From Silicimonas sp. (GTDB lineage Bacteria; Pseudomonadota; Alphaproteobacteria; Rhodobacterales; Rhodobacteraceae): 32,952 nucleotides of DNA. Each line of letters opens with the position of its first letter. Position 1 is the stretch's first letter. Positions 20,917 through 28,993 of this stretch are shown in pieces. The notes under the pieces were generated by a model. It saw only the letters and a list, made by a program, of their open reading frames with translations. It did not search any database and was not told the origin of the DNA. Position numbers and translations under genes: made by a program. Where the stretch lies: NCBI GenBank assembly GCA_013003245.1, contig JABDJX010000149.1:1-32952 (forward strand). The letters are read 5' to 3'.

Positions 20917-21043
20917 TATTTCCGGTACGGGTCTGTCGCCATGAAGGTTCGGCTCCTTGGTGTGCCTAACGCGTAAGTTTGCAGATACCTCCGTAGTCTG
21001 CTTGCTTTCTTCTTGGTGAAAACATTCTGGGGTCTGGCCTTTC

Positions 21044-21127
21044 GTGCATCTTGCGATGCACTGTTGGTTGCGTGGATTGAGTCCACTTAGGCAAATCCCC
21101 AGTCGGTCGACGCAAACAAGGTTTGCG
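21044..21127. repeat. Three consecutive small perfect inverted repeats
   Basis: GTGCATC-TTGC-GATGCAC (21044-21061), GTGGA-TTGAG-TCCAC (21072-21086) and CGCAAAC-AAG-GTTTGCG (21111-21127) are each perfect. They lie in the intergenic region between the 44-residue ORF (plus) and the CAP-domain gene (minus), which converge. None is followed by a clear T-run. They could be a multi-hairpin termination region or part of a structured RNA. Confidence 0.45.
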
Positions 21128-21147
21128 GCGAAACAGAATGCCAGGTG

Positions 21148-22287
21148 CTAGAACAGGACCAGTTCAGGCTCGGCCACATCATCATCGATCACTGGCATCT
21201 CGTCGCCTTGATCGATCATCAAAGCCGCCAACAGGTCCTCTTCCGGCGCTGTCGCCGCGACCGCACTGAGCGTCATGACCGACGTGCCGCCTTCATCAAG
21301 CACGTCAAGTTTCACGTTGTCGCTGCCGATGGTCACCTCGGTCTCGTAAGGCGCGTCCAATTCGCCGCCCTCAAAGACAACCGTGTAGGTCCCCGGAGGC
21401 AAAGCGAGACTGTAGCCGCCCGCATCCCAGGTTGAGGTCGCATAGGCCCCCTCATCATTAAAGGCGGTGATGCGCACATCCCCCTGCCCTTCGCCGATAT
21501 CGTAGAACTCGTCACCGTCTTCGTCTTCGATGACCACGCCGGTCAGATAGGACTGGCCGGTGTCGCCGAAAAGTTCGGTCACAAAGGTGGCCCCACCGCT
21601 GCCGCTATGATCGCCATAGTCATAGCCAACCCCGATTTCAGACCAATTGCCCGACATCAGGTTGGCCTGGTGACCGTCAGAATCCCACAAATTGTGGTGG
21701 TGTGCTTCGGCGCGCGCCTGCGGATCCGTGACAGTAGCGCCCCAGATCAGTCCGATATTCTCACCAACATACCCGTTGGCATGCCCGGCCTCCTGCGCGC
21801 GATCCCAGGGCAAACCGCCATCGGGGTCAGTGTGATCAAAGAATTCGCGGTCATCCATGTCCTGTGAATGATCTCGGGCCGCATGGCTGAGCGTGGGCAC
21901 CACCGCCAGCGCCTCGACGGGCGCACTCGAAATGCCGGCCGCCAATGGTTCGCTGAGCCGATCCACCTCAAAGGCCGGGTCCATGCGCGCGCGATTGATC
22001 AATTCGACAATCAGCTGCTCTTCGGGGGAAAGACCACCCCAGCCGATGTTGTAGGCACTGTCTGCAAGGTCCGGCATGCTTCCGTCCGAGACACCCTCAA
22101 AAACAGGCGGGGCGACTGGTTCTTCCTCTTCCTCGGATGCGGCAGGTACTGGCACGTCGTCATCTGCCGATGGCGCTGGCGCGTCTGCGCTGCCCGATGA
22201 ACTTCCAACGGCAATGGCGACACCGCCCAAAAGCAAAGCAATAAGATACATCATGAGCGCAGCAGGCCTTCCTGTTGCAGAAGGCAT
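21148..22287 (-). CDS. CAP/SCP-domain envelope protein with an EF-hand-like loop
   Basis: This 379-residue protein has a hydrophobic anchor or signal (residues 12-30, MMYLIALLLGGVAIAVG), an acidic low-complexity linker (35-65), and a CAP domain (about 88-245). The CAP residues are H152 (FFDHTDPDG), E176 (GENIG) and H206 (DGHQANLM...SEIGVGY). D255-x-D257-x-D259 with E266 at position 12 forms a perfect EF-hand/dockerin-type calcium loop. A small beta domain follows (WDAGGYSLALPPGTYTVVFEG), of the kind seen in SdrD-B or carboxypeptidase-regulatory folds. Bacterial CAP proteins are secreted or cell-surface proteins of mostly unknown activity. The start is uncertain: ATG 22287 has no good ribosome-binding site. 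ATG 22254 overlaps the stop of a 27-codon upstream frame (22334-22251, preceded by AGGAG), suggesting coupled translation. Confidence 0.85.
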   Translation of the reverse strand: MPSATGRPAALMMYLIALLLGGVAIAVGSSSGSADAPAPSADDDVPVPAASEEEEEPVAPPVFEGVSDGSMPDLADSAYNIGWGGLSPEEQLIVELINRARMDPAFEVDRLSEPLAAGISSAPVEALAVVPTLSHAARDHSQDMDDREFFDHTDPDGGLPWDRAQEAGHANGYVGENIGLIWGATVTDPQARAEAHHHNLWDSDGHQANLMSGNWSEIGVGYDYGDHSGSGGATFVTELFGDTGQSYLTGVVIEDEDGDEFYDIGEGQGDVRITAFNDEGAYATSTWDAGGYSLALPPGTYTVVFEGGELDAPYETEVTIGSDNVKLDVLDEGGTSVMTLSAVAATAPEEDLLAALMIDQGDEMPVIDDDVAEPELVLF

Positions 22288-22532
22288 GTCGGCTTGGGTG
22301 CAAAGGCAATTGGGGCCTGCATCTGTCTGGACATTGCCAAACTGCTCCTGTCAGAGCCCCCGCATCTGGCTAGCGCAGTTTTGTTAACCAAATCAACGAT
22401 TACTTTGGAAACAATTGACGATCGGCGTTGCACCGCACTTAGGTGTTTTGAACAAGGCCTCAATCATGCCGGATCAAGGCGATTAGAGTGTAATTCATGA
22501 ACAAATAGCGCAGTTGACCGCCTCTGAGAAAG

Positions 22533-22557
22533 AAAAAAGCCCGCGATGATCGCGGGC
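22533..22557 (-). terminator. Rho-independent terminator of ndk
   Basis: GCCCGCG (22539-22545), 5-nt loop, CGCGGGC (22551-22557). On the minus strand the stem is followed by TTTTTT (22533-22538). It lies 26 bp after the ndk stop and is a textbook intrinsic terminator. Confidence 0.9.
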
Positions 22558-22582
22558 TTTGTCCAACATTTGAGGGTTTGCC

Positions 22583-23005
22583 TTATCCGACCAGTTCCAG
22601 ACCAGAGAAGAAATACGCGATCTCAACGGCAGCTGTCTCGGGCGCATCAGAGCCGTGGACCGAGTTTTCACCAACCGATTCAGCAAACTCTGCGCGGATC
22701 GTGCCGGGATCGGCATCTGCCGGGTTGGTCGCCCCCATGACTTCGCGGTTTTTGGCAATGGCGTTTTCGCCTTCCAGTACCTGCACAACAACCGGGGCCG
22801 AGGCCATGAACTCACACAGCTCGTCATAAAACGGACGCTCTGCGTGCACTTCGTAGAATTTTCCCGCCTGCGCCTTAGTCATGTGGATGCGCTTTTGTGC
22901 GACGATGCGCAGACCCGCATCTTCGAATTTGGCGTTGATCTTGCCGGTCAGGTTACGCTTGGTCGCGTCGGGTTTGATGATGGAAAACGTGCGTTGGATC
23001 GCCAT
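22583..23005 (-). CDS. ndk: Nucleoside diphosphate kinase
   Basis: This 140-residue protein is full length for the family. It transfers the gamma-phosphate from ATP to nucleoside diphosphates through a phosphohistidine, balancing NTP pools in the cytosol. Visible are the N-terminal strand with Lys11 ([10 protein letters not shown]), RPFYDEL, the [17 protein letters not shown] motif, and the active-site ENSVHGSD with His117. GAGGC lies about 8 nt before ATG 23005. The gene is monocistronic, with its own terminator, and divergent from the LytTR gene. Confidence 0.98.
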   Translation of the reverse strand: MAIQRTFSIIKPDATKRNLTGKINAKFEDAGLRIVAQKRIHMTKAQAGKFYEVHAERPFYDELCEFMASAPVVVQVLEGENAIAKNREVMGATNPADADPGTIRAEFAESVGENSVHGSDAPETAAVEIAYFFSGLELVG

Positions 23006-23181
23006 GTTTCAGTGCCTCTTTTCACGAATGCAGGCACACCATGCGCGCTGCGAAAAATTTCGCTGATCGCCTAGCATGGGTCGCACCGGATGGGAAGGCT
23101 TGCGACGGTCGTCGTGGCAAGACACACATCCGCTTTGCCTACAGGTTCGTAAAAACAGCAAACCACTTGTAAAGCAGATCG

Positions 23182-23970
23182 ATGAAACCGTCCTTTAAAC
23201 TTCCATGGGTGACTTACCTGCTAGCCGCATGGGTGCTTTTGACGGTGCTCTTTGCAGCTCTTGCGCCCAGCGCCAGCGAGGGCTTGTCATTCGCGGGCCG
23301 GGTAGTGTTTTGGGCTGTCCACGTGGGCCTTCCGATTGTCTTGTTGCAATTGGCACAAGTGGCCGTGTCCCGGTTTGCCTCACGATTGTCAGACTGGGTC
23401 AGCGTCAGCACATCCGGCTTCTTGGGTGCGTTGGCCTTTGTGCCTGCGGCACGGGGGCTTGATGCGCTCTTTCCGGAAGACGACGACGGGCCAGAGACGT
23501 GGGTTGCAGCATGGGCGTCTGAGACGACGAGTACGATTGTGCCGGTCATGCTTGTCTGGGTGGCCCTGAATGCACCGCGCCTGCTGCGCATTGCAGAGAC
23601 GGCGGGCGGAGCGCCATCACAAGAGCGAGACAACCGAACGCCAGTCTTCTGGGCAAAAGTGCCGCGCGATATCGGGCGCGATCTGGTCTCTTTGTCCGCC
23701 GAACTGCACTATTTGCGCGTACACACCCGTGACGGCAACGCGCTGATCCTCTATTCATTCGGAAACGCGGTTGAGGAGCTTGCCGACCTGCCAGGCCTGC
23801 AAGTGCACCGCTCGCACTGGGTCGCTTTGGCCCATATCAAGAGCATCGTGCGCCGCGGGGATGGGGCGACGGTCCATATGTCCGATGGTCCGCCCCTGCC
23901 CGTCAGCCGCAAGTACCGCAAGGTTTTAAACAACGCGCACAAGGAAGCCGCCGTCATCCGTGCAGGATAG
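23182..23970 (+). CDS. Membrane-anchored LytTR-type transcriptional regulator
   Basis: This 262-residue protein has about four hydrophobic segments in its first 135 residues (near 9-28, 38-60, 75-92, 112-132). A LytTR DNA-binding domain follows (about 155-255): DLVSLSAELHYLRVHTRDGN, LPGLQVHRSHWVALAHIKSI and PLPVSRKYRKVL are its hallmark segments. LytTR domains bind direct repeats with a beta-strand fold. When fused to a membrane part they probably sense an envelope or membrane signal directly, without a kinase. The ribosome-binding site is weak. The outer-membrane beta-barrel gene begins 83 bp downstream on the same strand and may be a target or operon partner (inference). No periplasmic ligand domain is apparent. 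Confidence 0.87.
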   Translation: MKPSFKLPWVTYLLAAWVLLTVLFAALAPSASEGLSFAGRVVFWAVHVGLPIVLLQLAQVAVSRFASRLSDWVSVSTSGFLGALAFVPAARGLDALFPEDDDGPETWVAAWASETTSTIVPVMLVWVALNAPRLLRIAETAGGAPSQERDNRTPVFWAKVPRDIGRDLVSLSAELHYLRVHTRDGNALILYSFGNAVEELADLPGLQVHRSHWVALAHIKSIVRRGDGATVHMSDGPPLPVSRKYRKVLNNAHKEAAVIRAG

Positions 23971-24053
23971 ACCGCATTTCGTGCATTGCGCGTTGCATCA
24001 CACACCATCCGCACGACATCACGGGAACAATCACGAATGAAAGGCTTTCCCCC

Positions 24054-24671
24054 ATGCAACTTATTCCCTGTCTCACCCTTGCCGCGTTGATCGCAACCAG
24101 TGCCAGCACCGCAAAAGCTGAAGGTTTCTACATCAAGGCCTATGGCGGCGTTTCCAACATCGGCGAAACCGACATCACCATCTTGGGCGGCGGCACCGAC
24201 ACCGACGTATCCTTTGGCAGCGGCACGACGTTTGGCGGCAGCGTTGGATACACCTATCCCGGCACGTCACTGTCAGCCGAACTGGAATACACCTACCGCT
24301 CTGGTGACAGCGACACCGGCACAACGGCAGACGGTGATTTTGCCTCAACCGCTCTCATGGTCAATGCGGTCTACGCGTTGGGCCAGACAGGTGCGATCAC
24401 GCCTTATGTAGGCGGCGGGCTTGGCGTGCTGACCGAGATCGATTTTGACGTACCCTCAGGCGGCGGCGAGGTAGAGTACAGCGACAGGGGTGGTCTGGCA
24501 GGGCAACTTTTCACAGGCGCCTCTTATGCCATCACCGAGCGCACATCAGTGTTTGGTCAGATCCGATATTTCGATGCAGGCTCGCGAACCCTGACGTCGG
24601 ATGGCGGCGCTACGTTGGACACCGACTATTCCACGATTGATGTCACCTTTGGTGCAAGCTTTCGTTTCTAA
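24054..24671 (+). CDS. Small outer-membrane beta-barrel protein (opacity/OmpA-like barrel)
   Basis: This 205-residue protein has a signal peptide (residues 1-22, cleavage after KAEG-like AKA-EG). Alternating hydrophobic/polar strands are rich in G, Y, T and S (GGSVGYTYPGTSLSAELEYTY, ALGQTGAITPYVGGGLGVL). The terminal strand ends in phenylalanine (FGASFRF), the BamA recognition feature. This is the 8-stranded porin/opacity family ('outer membrane beta-barrel'), lacking an OmpA peptidoglycan domain. AAGG lies 9 nt before the start. It follows the LytTR gene on the same strand and is 39 bp from the ABC-F gene. Its physiological role is unknown. Confidence 0.87.
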   Translation: MQLIPCLTLAALIATSASTAKAEGFYIKAYGGVSNIGETDITILGGGTDTDVSFGSGTTFGGSVGYTYPGTSLSAELEYTYRSGDSDTGTTADGDFASTALMVNAVYALGQTGAITPYVGGGLGVLTEIDFDVPSGGGEVEYSDRGGLAGQLFTGASYAITERTSVFGQIRYFDAGSRTLTSDGGATLDTDYSTIDVTFGASFRF

Positions 24672-24710
24672 GCTCTTTTCCCTGCGCGGCGGCTCTGCTA
24701 GGCCGCCGCG

Positions 24711-26555
24711 ATGCTACGGATCAACGACATACGTTTTTCAATGGAAGGCCGCCCGCTTTTTGAAGGGGCCTCCGCCACGATTCCCGATGGCCACAAGGTT
24801 GGCATGGTCGGGCGCAACGGCACCGGCAAAACCACGCTTTTCAAGCTGATCCGGGGCGAGCTGGTGCTGGAAGGCGGCGACATCAAGATCAACCGCGGCG
24901 CACGCATCGGCGGCGTGGCGCAAGAGGTGCCGGGCTCGGAAACATCGCTGATCGATACGGTTCTGGAAGCTGACACCGAACGCGCAGGCCTGATGGCAGA
25001 GGCTGAAACGGCAGAGGACCCGGCCCGGATCGCGGAAATCCACACACGGCTGGCGGATATCGACGCGTGGTCGGCAGAGGCGCGCGCCTCGTCGATCCTC
25101 AAGGGCCTTGGCTTTTCCAACGCCGAGCAATCCATGCCGTGCTCGGCCTTTTCGGGCGGCTGGCGGATGCGGGTGGCCTTGGCAGGTGTCCTTTTCTCGG
25201 CCCCCGACTTGCTGCTTTTGGACGAACCGACGAACTATCTTGACCTTGAAGGCGCGCTCTGGCTGGAAAGTTACCTCGCCAAATATCCGCACACGGTTGT
25301 CACGATCAGCCATGACCGCGGGCTTTTGAACCGCGCATGCACCTCGATCCTGCACCTCGAGGATCGCAAACTGACGCTTTATCAGGGCAACTACGACACT
25401 TTCGCCGAAACCCGTGCGGCACGTCTGGCCGCCGCCGAGGCCGAGGGTCGCAAGCAGGAAGCCCGGCGCGCGCATCTGCAAAGCTTTGTCGACCGGTTTC
25501 GCGCCAAAGCCTCAAAGGCGGTTCAGGCGCAGTCGCGGATCAAGATGCTGGCCAAGATGAAGCCAATCACATCGCCGACCGAGGCGGCGCTGAAAAAATT
25601 CACCTTCCCCGAGCCGGAGGAGCTGTCCCCGCCCATCGTCAACCTTGAAAGCGCATCTGTCGGCTACGACGGCACACCGGTGCTGTCGAAAATCACAGTG
25701 CGCATCGATCAGGACGACCGGATCGCGCTTTTGGGCAAGAATGGTGAGGGCAAATCAACCTTCTCCAAGCTGCTGTCGGGCAAGCTGGACGCGCTTGGCG
25801 GGCGGATGACACAAGCCCGCAAGCTGCGGGTTGGCTATTTCGCCCAGCACCAGTTGGATGAACTGCACGCGGATGAAACCCCACTTGAGCACACCCGCCG
25901 TGTCCGCCCCGACGAGACACCGGCCAAACTGCGCGCACGGCTCGCAGGGTTCGGGATCGGTGCCGAACAGGCCGATACTGTCGCGGGTCGTCTCTCAGGT
26001 GGCCAAAAAGCGCGGCTGTCGCTGTTGCTGGCCACGATTGACGCCCCACACCTGCTGATCCTCGACGAACCGACAAACCACCTCGACATGGAAAGCCGCG
26101 AAGCGCTGATCGAGGCGCTGACGGCCTATACCGGCGCTGTGGTTCTGGTCAGCCACGACATGCACCTGCTCAGTCACGTCGTCGACCGGCTGTGGCTGGT
26201 CAAGGACGGGCGCGTAGGCCCCTATGACGGCACTCTGGAGGACTATCGCCGGATGCTGTTGGACATGCCCGCACCAAAAGCGGAGAAGAAGAAAGATAAA
26301 CCCGCCAAACCCTCGCGCAATCAGATCACAGAGCTGCGGCAGGCCGTGACGACCGCCGAACAGCGGGTGACAAAGCTTGCGGACGTGCGCGAGAAGCTGG
26401 CAAAGAAGCTGGCCGATCCGCGCATCTACGAAGCGCACCGGATTGACGAGGCCGAAGGCTGGCAAAAAAAGTTTGCCGAGGTTGAAAATGGACTCGAACG
26501 TGCTGAAGCGCTTTGGATGAAAGCGCTGGAACGGTTGGAATCAGCAGGCGGCTAA
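24711..26555 (+). CDS. ABC-F family ATPase (YheS/Uup type)
   Basis: This 614-residue soluble protein has two ABC domains and no membrane segments. The first has Walker A GRNGTGKTT, signature FSGGWRMRVALA and Walker B LLLLDEPTNYLDLE. A charged linker rich in R, K and A follows (P-site tRNA interaction motif region). The second has Walker A GKNGEGKST, signature LSGGQKARLSL and Walker B LLILDEPTNHLDMES. The C-terminal extension (from about residue 520) is a basic coiled coil with KAEKKKDKPAKPSRN. ABC-F proteins bind the ribosomal E site and relieve stalled translation; some confer antibiotic resistance, but this subgroup is a housekeeping type. No special ribosome-binding site stands out. Confidence 0.93.
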   Translation: MLRINDIRFSMEGRPLFEGASATIPDGHKVGMVGRNGTGKTTLFKLIRGELVLEGGDIKINRGARIGGVAQEVPGSETSLIDTVLEADTERAGLMAEAETAEDPARIAEIHTRLADIDAWSAEARASSILKGLGFSNAEQSMPCSAFSGGWRMRVALAGVLFSAPDLLLLDEPTNYLDLEGALWLESYLAKYPHTVVTISHDRGLLNRACTSILHLEDRKLTLYQGNYDTFAETRAARLAAAEAEGRKQEARRAHLQSFVDRFRAKASKAVQAQSRIKMLAKMKPITSPTEAALKKFTFPEPEELSPPIVNLESASVGYDGTPVLSKITVRIDQDDRIALLGKNGEGKSTFSKLLSGKLDALGGRMTQARKLRVGYFAQHQLDELHADETPLEHTRRVRPDETPAKLRARLAGFGIGAEQADTVAGRLSGGQKARLSLLLATIDAPHLLILDEPTNHLDMESREALIEALTAYTGAVVLVSHDMHLLSHVVDRLWLVKDGRVGPYDGTLEDYRRMLLDMPAPKAEKKKDKPAKPSRNQITELRQAVTTAEQRVTKLADVREKLAKKLADPRIYEAHRIDEAEGWQKKFAEVENGLERAEALWMKALERLESAGG

Positions 26556-26586
26556 CCCTTCATCGGTCCTGAAATATGGCGGGGGT

Positions 26587-26605
26587 CTGGGGGCAGAGCC
26601 CCCAG
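26587..26605. terminator. GC-rich palindrome between convergent ABC-F and SulP genes
   Basis: CTGGGGGC-AGA-GCCCCCAG is a perfect 8-bp stem with a 3-nt loop. A second, weaker inverted repeat (around 26613-26627, CGAC/GTCG) and an A6 run follow. The element sits in the 87-bp gap between convergent stops and probably ends transcription or blocks read-through. The GGGGTCTGGGGGC-like word is, to my knowledge, frequent as an extragenic palindrome in this bacterial family. Confidence 0.5.
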
Positions 26606-26642
26606 TGCGGCGACGACGCAGTCGGCGCAAAAAACCAGTGGC

Positions 26643-28274
26643 TCAGTGATCGCCCAGAATACCGGTGCGCACGCCGTAGTTTACAGCAACACCGTAGACC
26701 GGGTCATCATCACTATCGACCAGCAGATGCCCTGCCTTGGTCAAAAGCTGGTGGCAATCCCGGCTGAGGTGGCGCAGTTGCACGCGTTTGCCGGCGGCCT
26801 CGTACTTTGCCGCCACCGCCTCGATAGCCTGCAGTGCGGATTGGTCAACAACACGGCTGTCAACGAAATCAACAATCACTTCAGACGGATCGCCCTCTAC
26901 ATCAAAAAGCTCCACAAACCCGGTGGACGAGCCAAAAAAGAGCGGTCCCTGCACCTGATAGACCCGTGCGCCTTCGGGCGTGTCATAGGCCTTGGCATGG
27001 ATGCGGCGCGCGTTGTTCCACGAATAGGCCAAGGCGCTGACGATCACGCCGACGACAACAGCCACTGCAAGGTCTTCCATCACCGTCACGACCGTGACCA
27101 GAACGATCACGAAGGCATCGGTCAGCGGCACCTTGCGCATGATCTTCAGGCTGTTCCAGGCGAACGTGCCGATCACCACCATGAACATCACGCCGACCAG
27201 GGCCGCCAGCGGGATCAGTTCGATCACCGATGAACCAACAAGGATAAAAGCCAACAAGAACAGCGCCGCCGCAACGCCGGCAATCCGCGTACGCCCACCG
27301 GATTTGACGTTGATCATCGACTGACCGATCATCGCACAGCCGCCCATGCCACCGAAAAAGCCGGTGACAGTATTGGCCATGCCTTGCGCGATACACTCCT
27401 GGCTGGCGCCGCCGCGTTGCCCGGTGATGTCGCCCACAAGGTTCAGTGTCAAAAGGCTTTCAATCAGGCCAATGGCTGCAAGGATAACGGCGTAAGGCAA
27501 AATGATCTGAAACGTCTCCAGCGTCAGCGGCACCGACGGGATATGGAACGCAGGCAAGCCGCCCTGGATCGAGGCCAGATCACCGACGCGGGGCACATCC
27601 AGACCAAAGGCAATCACGATGCCCGCCACGATGCCAATGCCCGCCAGGGGTGCCGGAATGGCGCGTGTGATCCGCGGCGTAATCCAGATGATCACCATTG
27701 TAAGCGCGACAAGCCCAAGCATCATTTGCAGCTTGAGGCCAGACAGCCAGTCGCCGCCGCCCATGCCATGACCGGTGTTCACCAGCGTGTCAGGGTCTTT
27801 GAATTGCGTGAGCTGCGCCATAAAGATCACGATCGCCAGGCCATTGACGAACCCCAGCATCACCGGATGCGGCACAAGGCGGATGAACTTGCCCCACTGC
27901 AACGCCCCCGCGATGACCTGCAATATCCCCATCAAGACAACAGTCGCAAAGAGGTATTCAACGCCATGCTGGGCGACAAGCGCTACCATAACGACAGCCA
28001 GCGCCCCGGTGGCGCCCGAGATCATGCCGGGTCGTCCGCCGAAGAGTGCCGTGATCAATCCGACCAGAAAGGCCGCGTAAAGCCCGACCAACGGATGCAC
28101 ACCGGCCACAAAGGCAAAAGCCACAGCCTCGGGCACAAGTGCCAGCGCCACGGTCAGACCTGAAAGCATCTCGGTGCGGATGCGCGAGGGAGACAGCGGC
28201 TCTCCGCCGGGGGCGATGGTGAAATCGCCAAAACGATCACTGTTCTGGAAACCAGAAAAATCAAAGAAAGACAT
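26643..28274 (-). CDS. SulP-family inorganic anion transporter with STAS domain
   Basis: This 543-residue protein has a membrane domain of many helices (residues about 35-425). It begins with the SulP hallmark LSGLTVALALVPEAVAFAFVAGVHPLVGLYAAF, then ISGATGALAVVMVALV and the HPVMLGFVNGLAIVIFMAQL segment. A cytoplasmic STAS domain closes it (about 445-525: VIVDFVDSRVVDQSALQAIEAV). SulP proteins carry sulfate, bicarbonate or other anions, by sodium symport in marine BicA-like members. The exact anion cannot be read here. The STAS domain lacks the DSSG-type phosphoserine context (DQSAL instead) but is otherwise regular. The gene stands alone. Confidence 0.93.
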   Translation of the reverse strand: MSFFDFSGFQNSDRFGDFTIAPGGEPLSPSRIRTEMLSGLTVALALVPEAVAFAFVAGVHPLVGLYAAFLVGLITALFGGRPGMISGATGALAVVMVALVAQHGVEYLFATVVLMGILQVIAGALQWGKFIRLVPHPVMLGFVNGLAIVIFMAQLTQFKDPDTLVNTGHGMGGGDWLSGLKLQMMLGLVALTMVIIWITPRITRAIPAPLAGIGIVAGIVIAFGLDVPRVGDLASIQGGLPAFHIPSVPLTLETFQIILPYAVILAAIGLIESLLTLNLVGDITGQRGGASQECIAQGMANTVTGFFGGMGGCAMIGQSMINVKSGGRTRIAGVAAALFLLAFILVGSSVIELIPLAALVGVMFMVVIGTFAWNSLKIMRKVPLTDAFVIVLVTVVTVMEDLAVAVVVGVIVSALAYSWNNARRIHAKAYDTPEGARVYQVQGPLFFGSSTGFVELFDVEGDPSEVIVDFVDSRVVDQSALQAIEAVAAKYEAAGKRVQLRHLSRDCHQLLTKAGHLLVDSDDDPVYGVAVNYGVRTGILGDH

Positions 28275-28497
28275 ATTGTTCCGTTGTTTTGTAATTCTCA
28301 GCCCCGTCGGGCCGCCTGCTCAAGCGCGCTCTATCCTGCCCCACGCCAAGGCACCATGGGGCAACGCCATTAAATTTCTGTGTGAGCGGACGCATACCCA
28401 CGATTGTGACAATTTGCACGGTATTCATGGGCATACACCGCAAAGAGTGGAATTTCGTCCTTGTAGTGCGACCCATGGTGGTGCTAATCGCGGCGGT

Positions 28498-28587
28498 GGA
28501 GACGTGGCCGAGTGGTCGAAGGCGCTCCCCTGCTAAGGGAGTAGGCGGGAAACCGTCTCGAGGGTTCGAATCCCTTCGTCTCCGCCA
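28498..28587 (+). tRNA. tRNA-Ser (anticodon GCT)
   Basis: The acceptor stem GGAGACG pairs with CGTCTCC. The D-arm begins GCCGAGTGGTCGAAGGC. The anticodon stem-loop is CTCCC-CTGCTAA-GGGAG with anticodon GCT. A long variable arm (GGCGGGAAACCGTC region), typical of class II tRNAs, and the T-arm GAGGGTTCGAATCCCTT follow. CCA is encoded at 28585-28587. It reads AGC/AGU codons. All helices are intact. Confidence 0.97.
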
Positions 28588-28993
28588 CCAACCGACCATT
28601 TATGCTTAACATCAATGAATACATTTCCTGGTATTCAAATGCGTTCCTTCGCTCTCAAAGTCAGCCATTGTGCCAAGGACAGATCATTATTCCTGATCCG
28701 CGGCCTGCCGTGAATGCGGCTATTTCTGAATGATCGTCCGCACCATCCGATTGGCATCCGACAAACTCGCCAAGACCTGATCAACTGACTGCGCCTCAGC
28801 GCCATCGAAATGCATGGACCCGACTATAACGCGATACCCCTCCGAGCCAATGGATTTCCATAACCAGCATCTGTGGACAAGCCCACCACAATACCACCCC
28901 CAAAAACCCTCCCCCGATCATCCGCCCACAAAACGCCCCTCTCTTGCCTTTGATCCGCTCTCCACGGCACAAAGCTGCATCAAAGGAGCGATT
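28588..28993. other. Non-coding stretch between tRNA-Ser and the Nudix gene
   Basis: These 406 bp hold no full gene. A 7-bp inverted repeat (TGAATAC/GTATTCA, 28616-28637) lies just after the tRNA but has no T-run. A minus-strand gene remnant or micro-ORF lies at 28720-28815 (listed separately). The C-rich part from about 28880 to 28930 shows no protein-like frame. Both edges are ordinary, and no direct repeat of the tRNA end, as an integrated element would leave, was seen. Confidence 0.4.
28720..28815 (-). pseudogene. Possible remnant or micro-ORF, 31 codons
   Basis: The frame MHFDGAEAQSVDQVLASLSD continues to VRTIIQK-TAG. Protein-like sequence extends upstream without a start codon (ending SEGYRVIVGS before the Met) to a stop near 28890. 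This looks like the 3' end of a gene whose 5' part is lost. It could alternatively be a genuine 31-residue peptide, although the nearest GGAG is 22 nt from the ATG. I do not recognise the family. Confidence 0.3.

Noticed and set aside
27384-28163. Plus-strand 259-codon frame opposite SulP
   Set aside because: It is antisense to conserved transmembrane helices; the histidine/arginine/glutamine-rich product is the mirror of hydrophobic codons.
28498-28660. tRNA-Ser as an integration site for a mobile element
   Set aside because: No integrase gene and no repeated copy of the tRNA 3' end were found in the window; the short inverted repeat after the tRNA is not enough.
28814-28993. N-terminal extension of the Nudix gene by 60 codons
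   Set aside because: The extension is proline- and histidine-rich with no ribosome-binding site, whereas AAAGGAG directly precedes ATG 28994.
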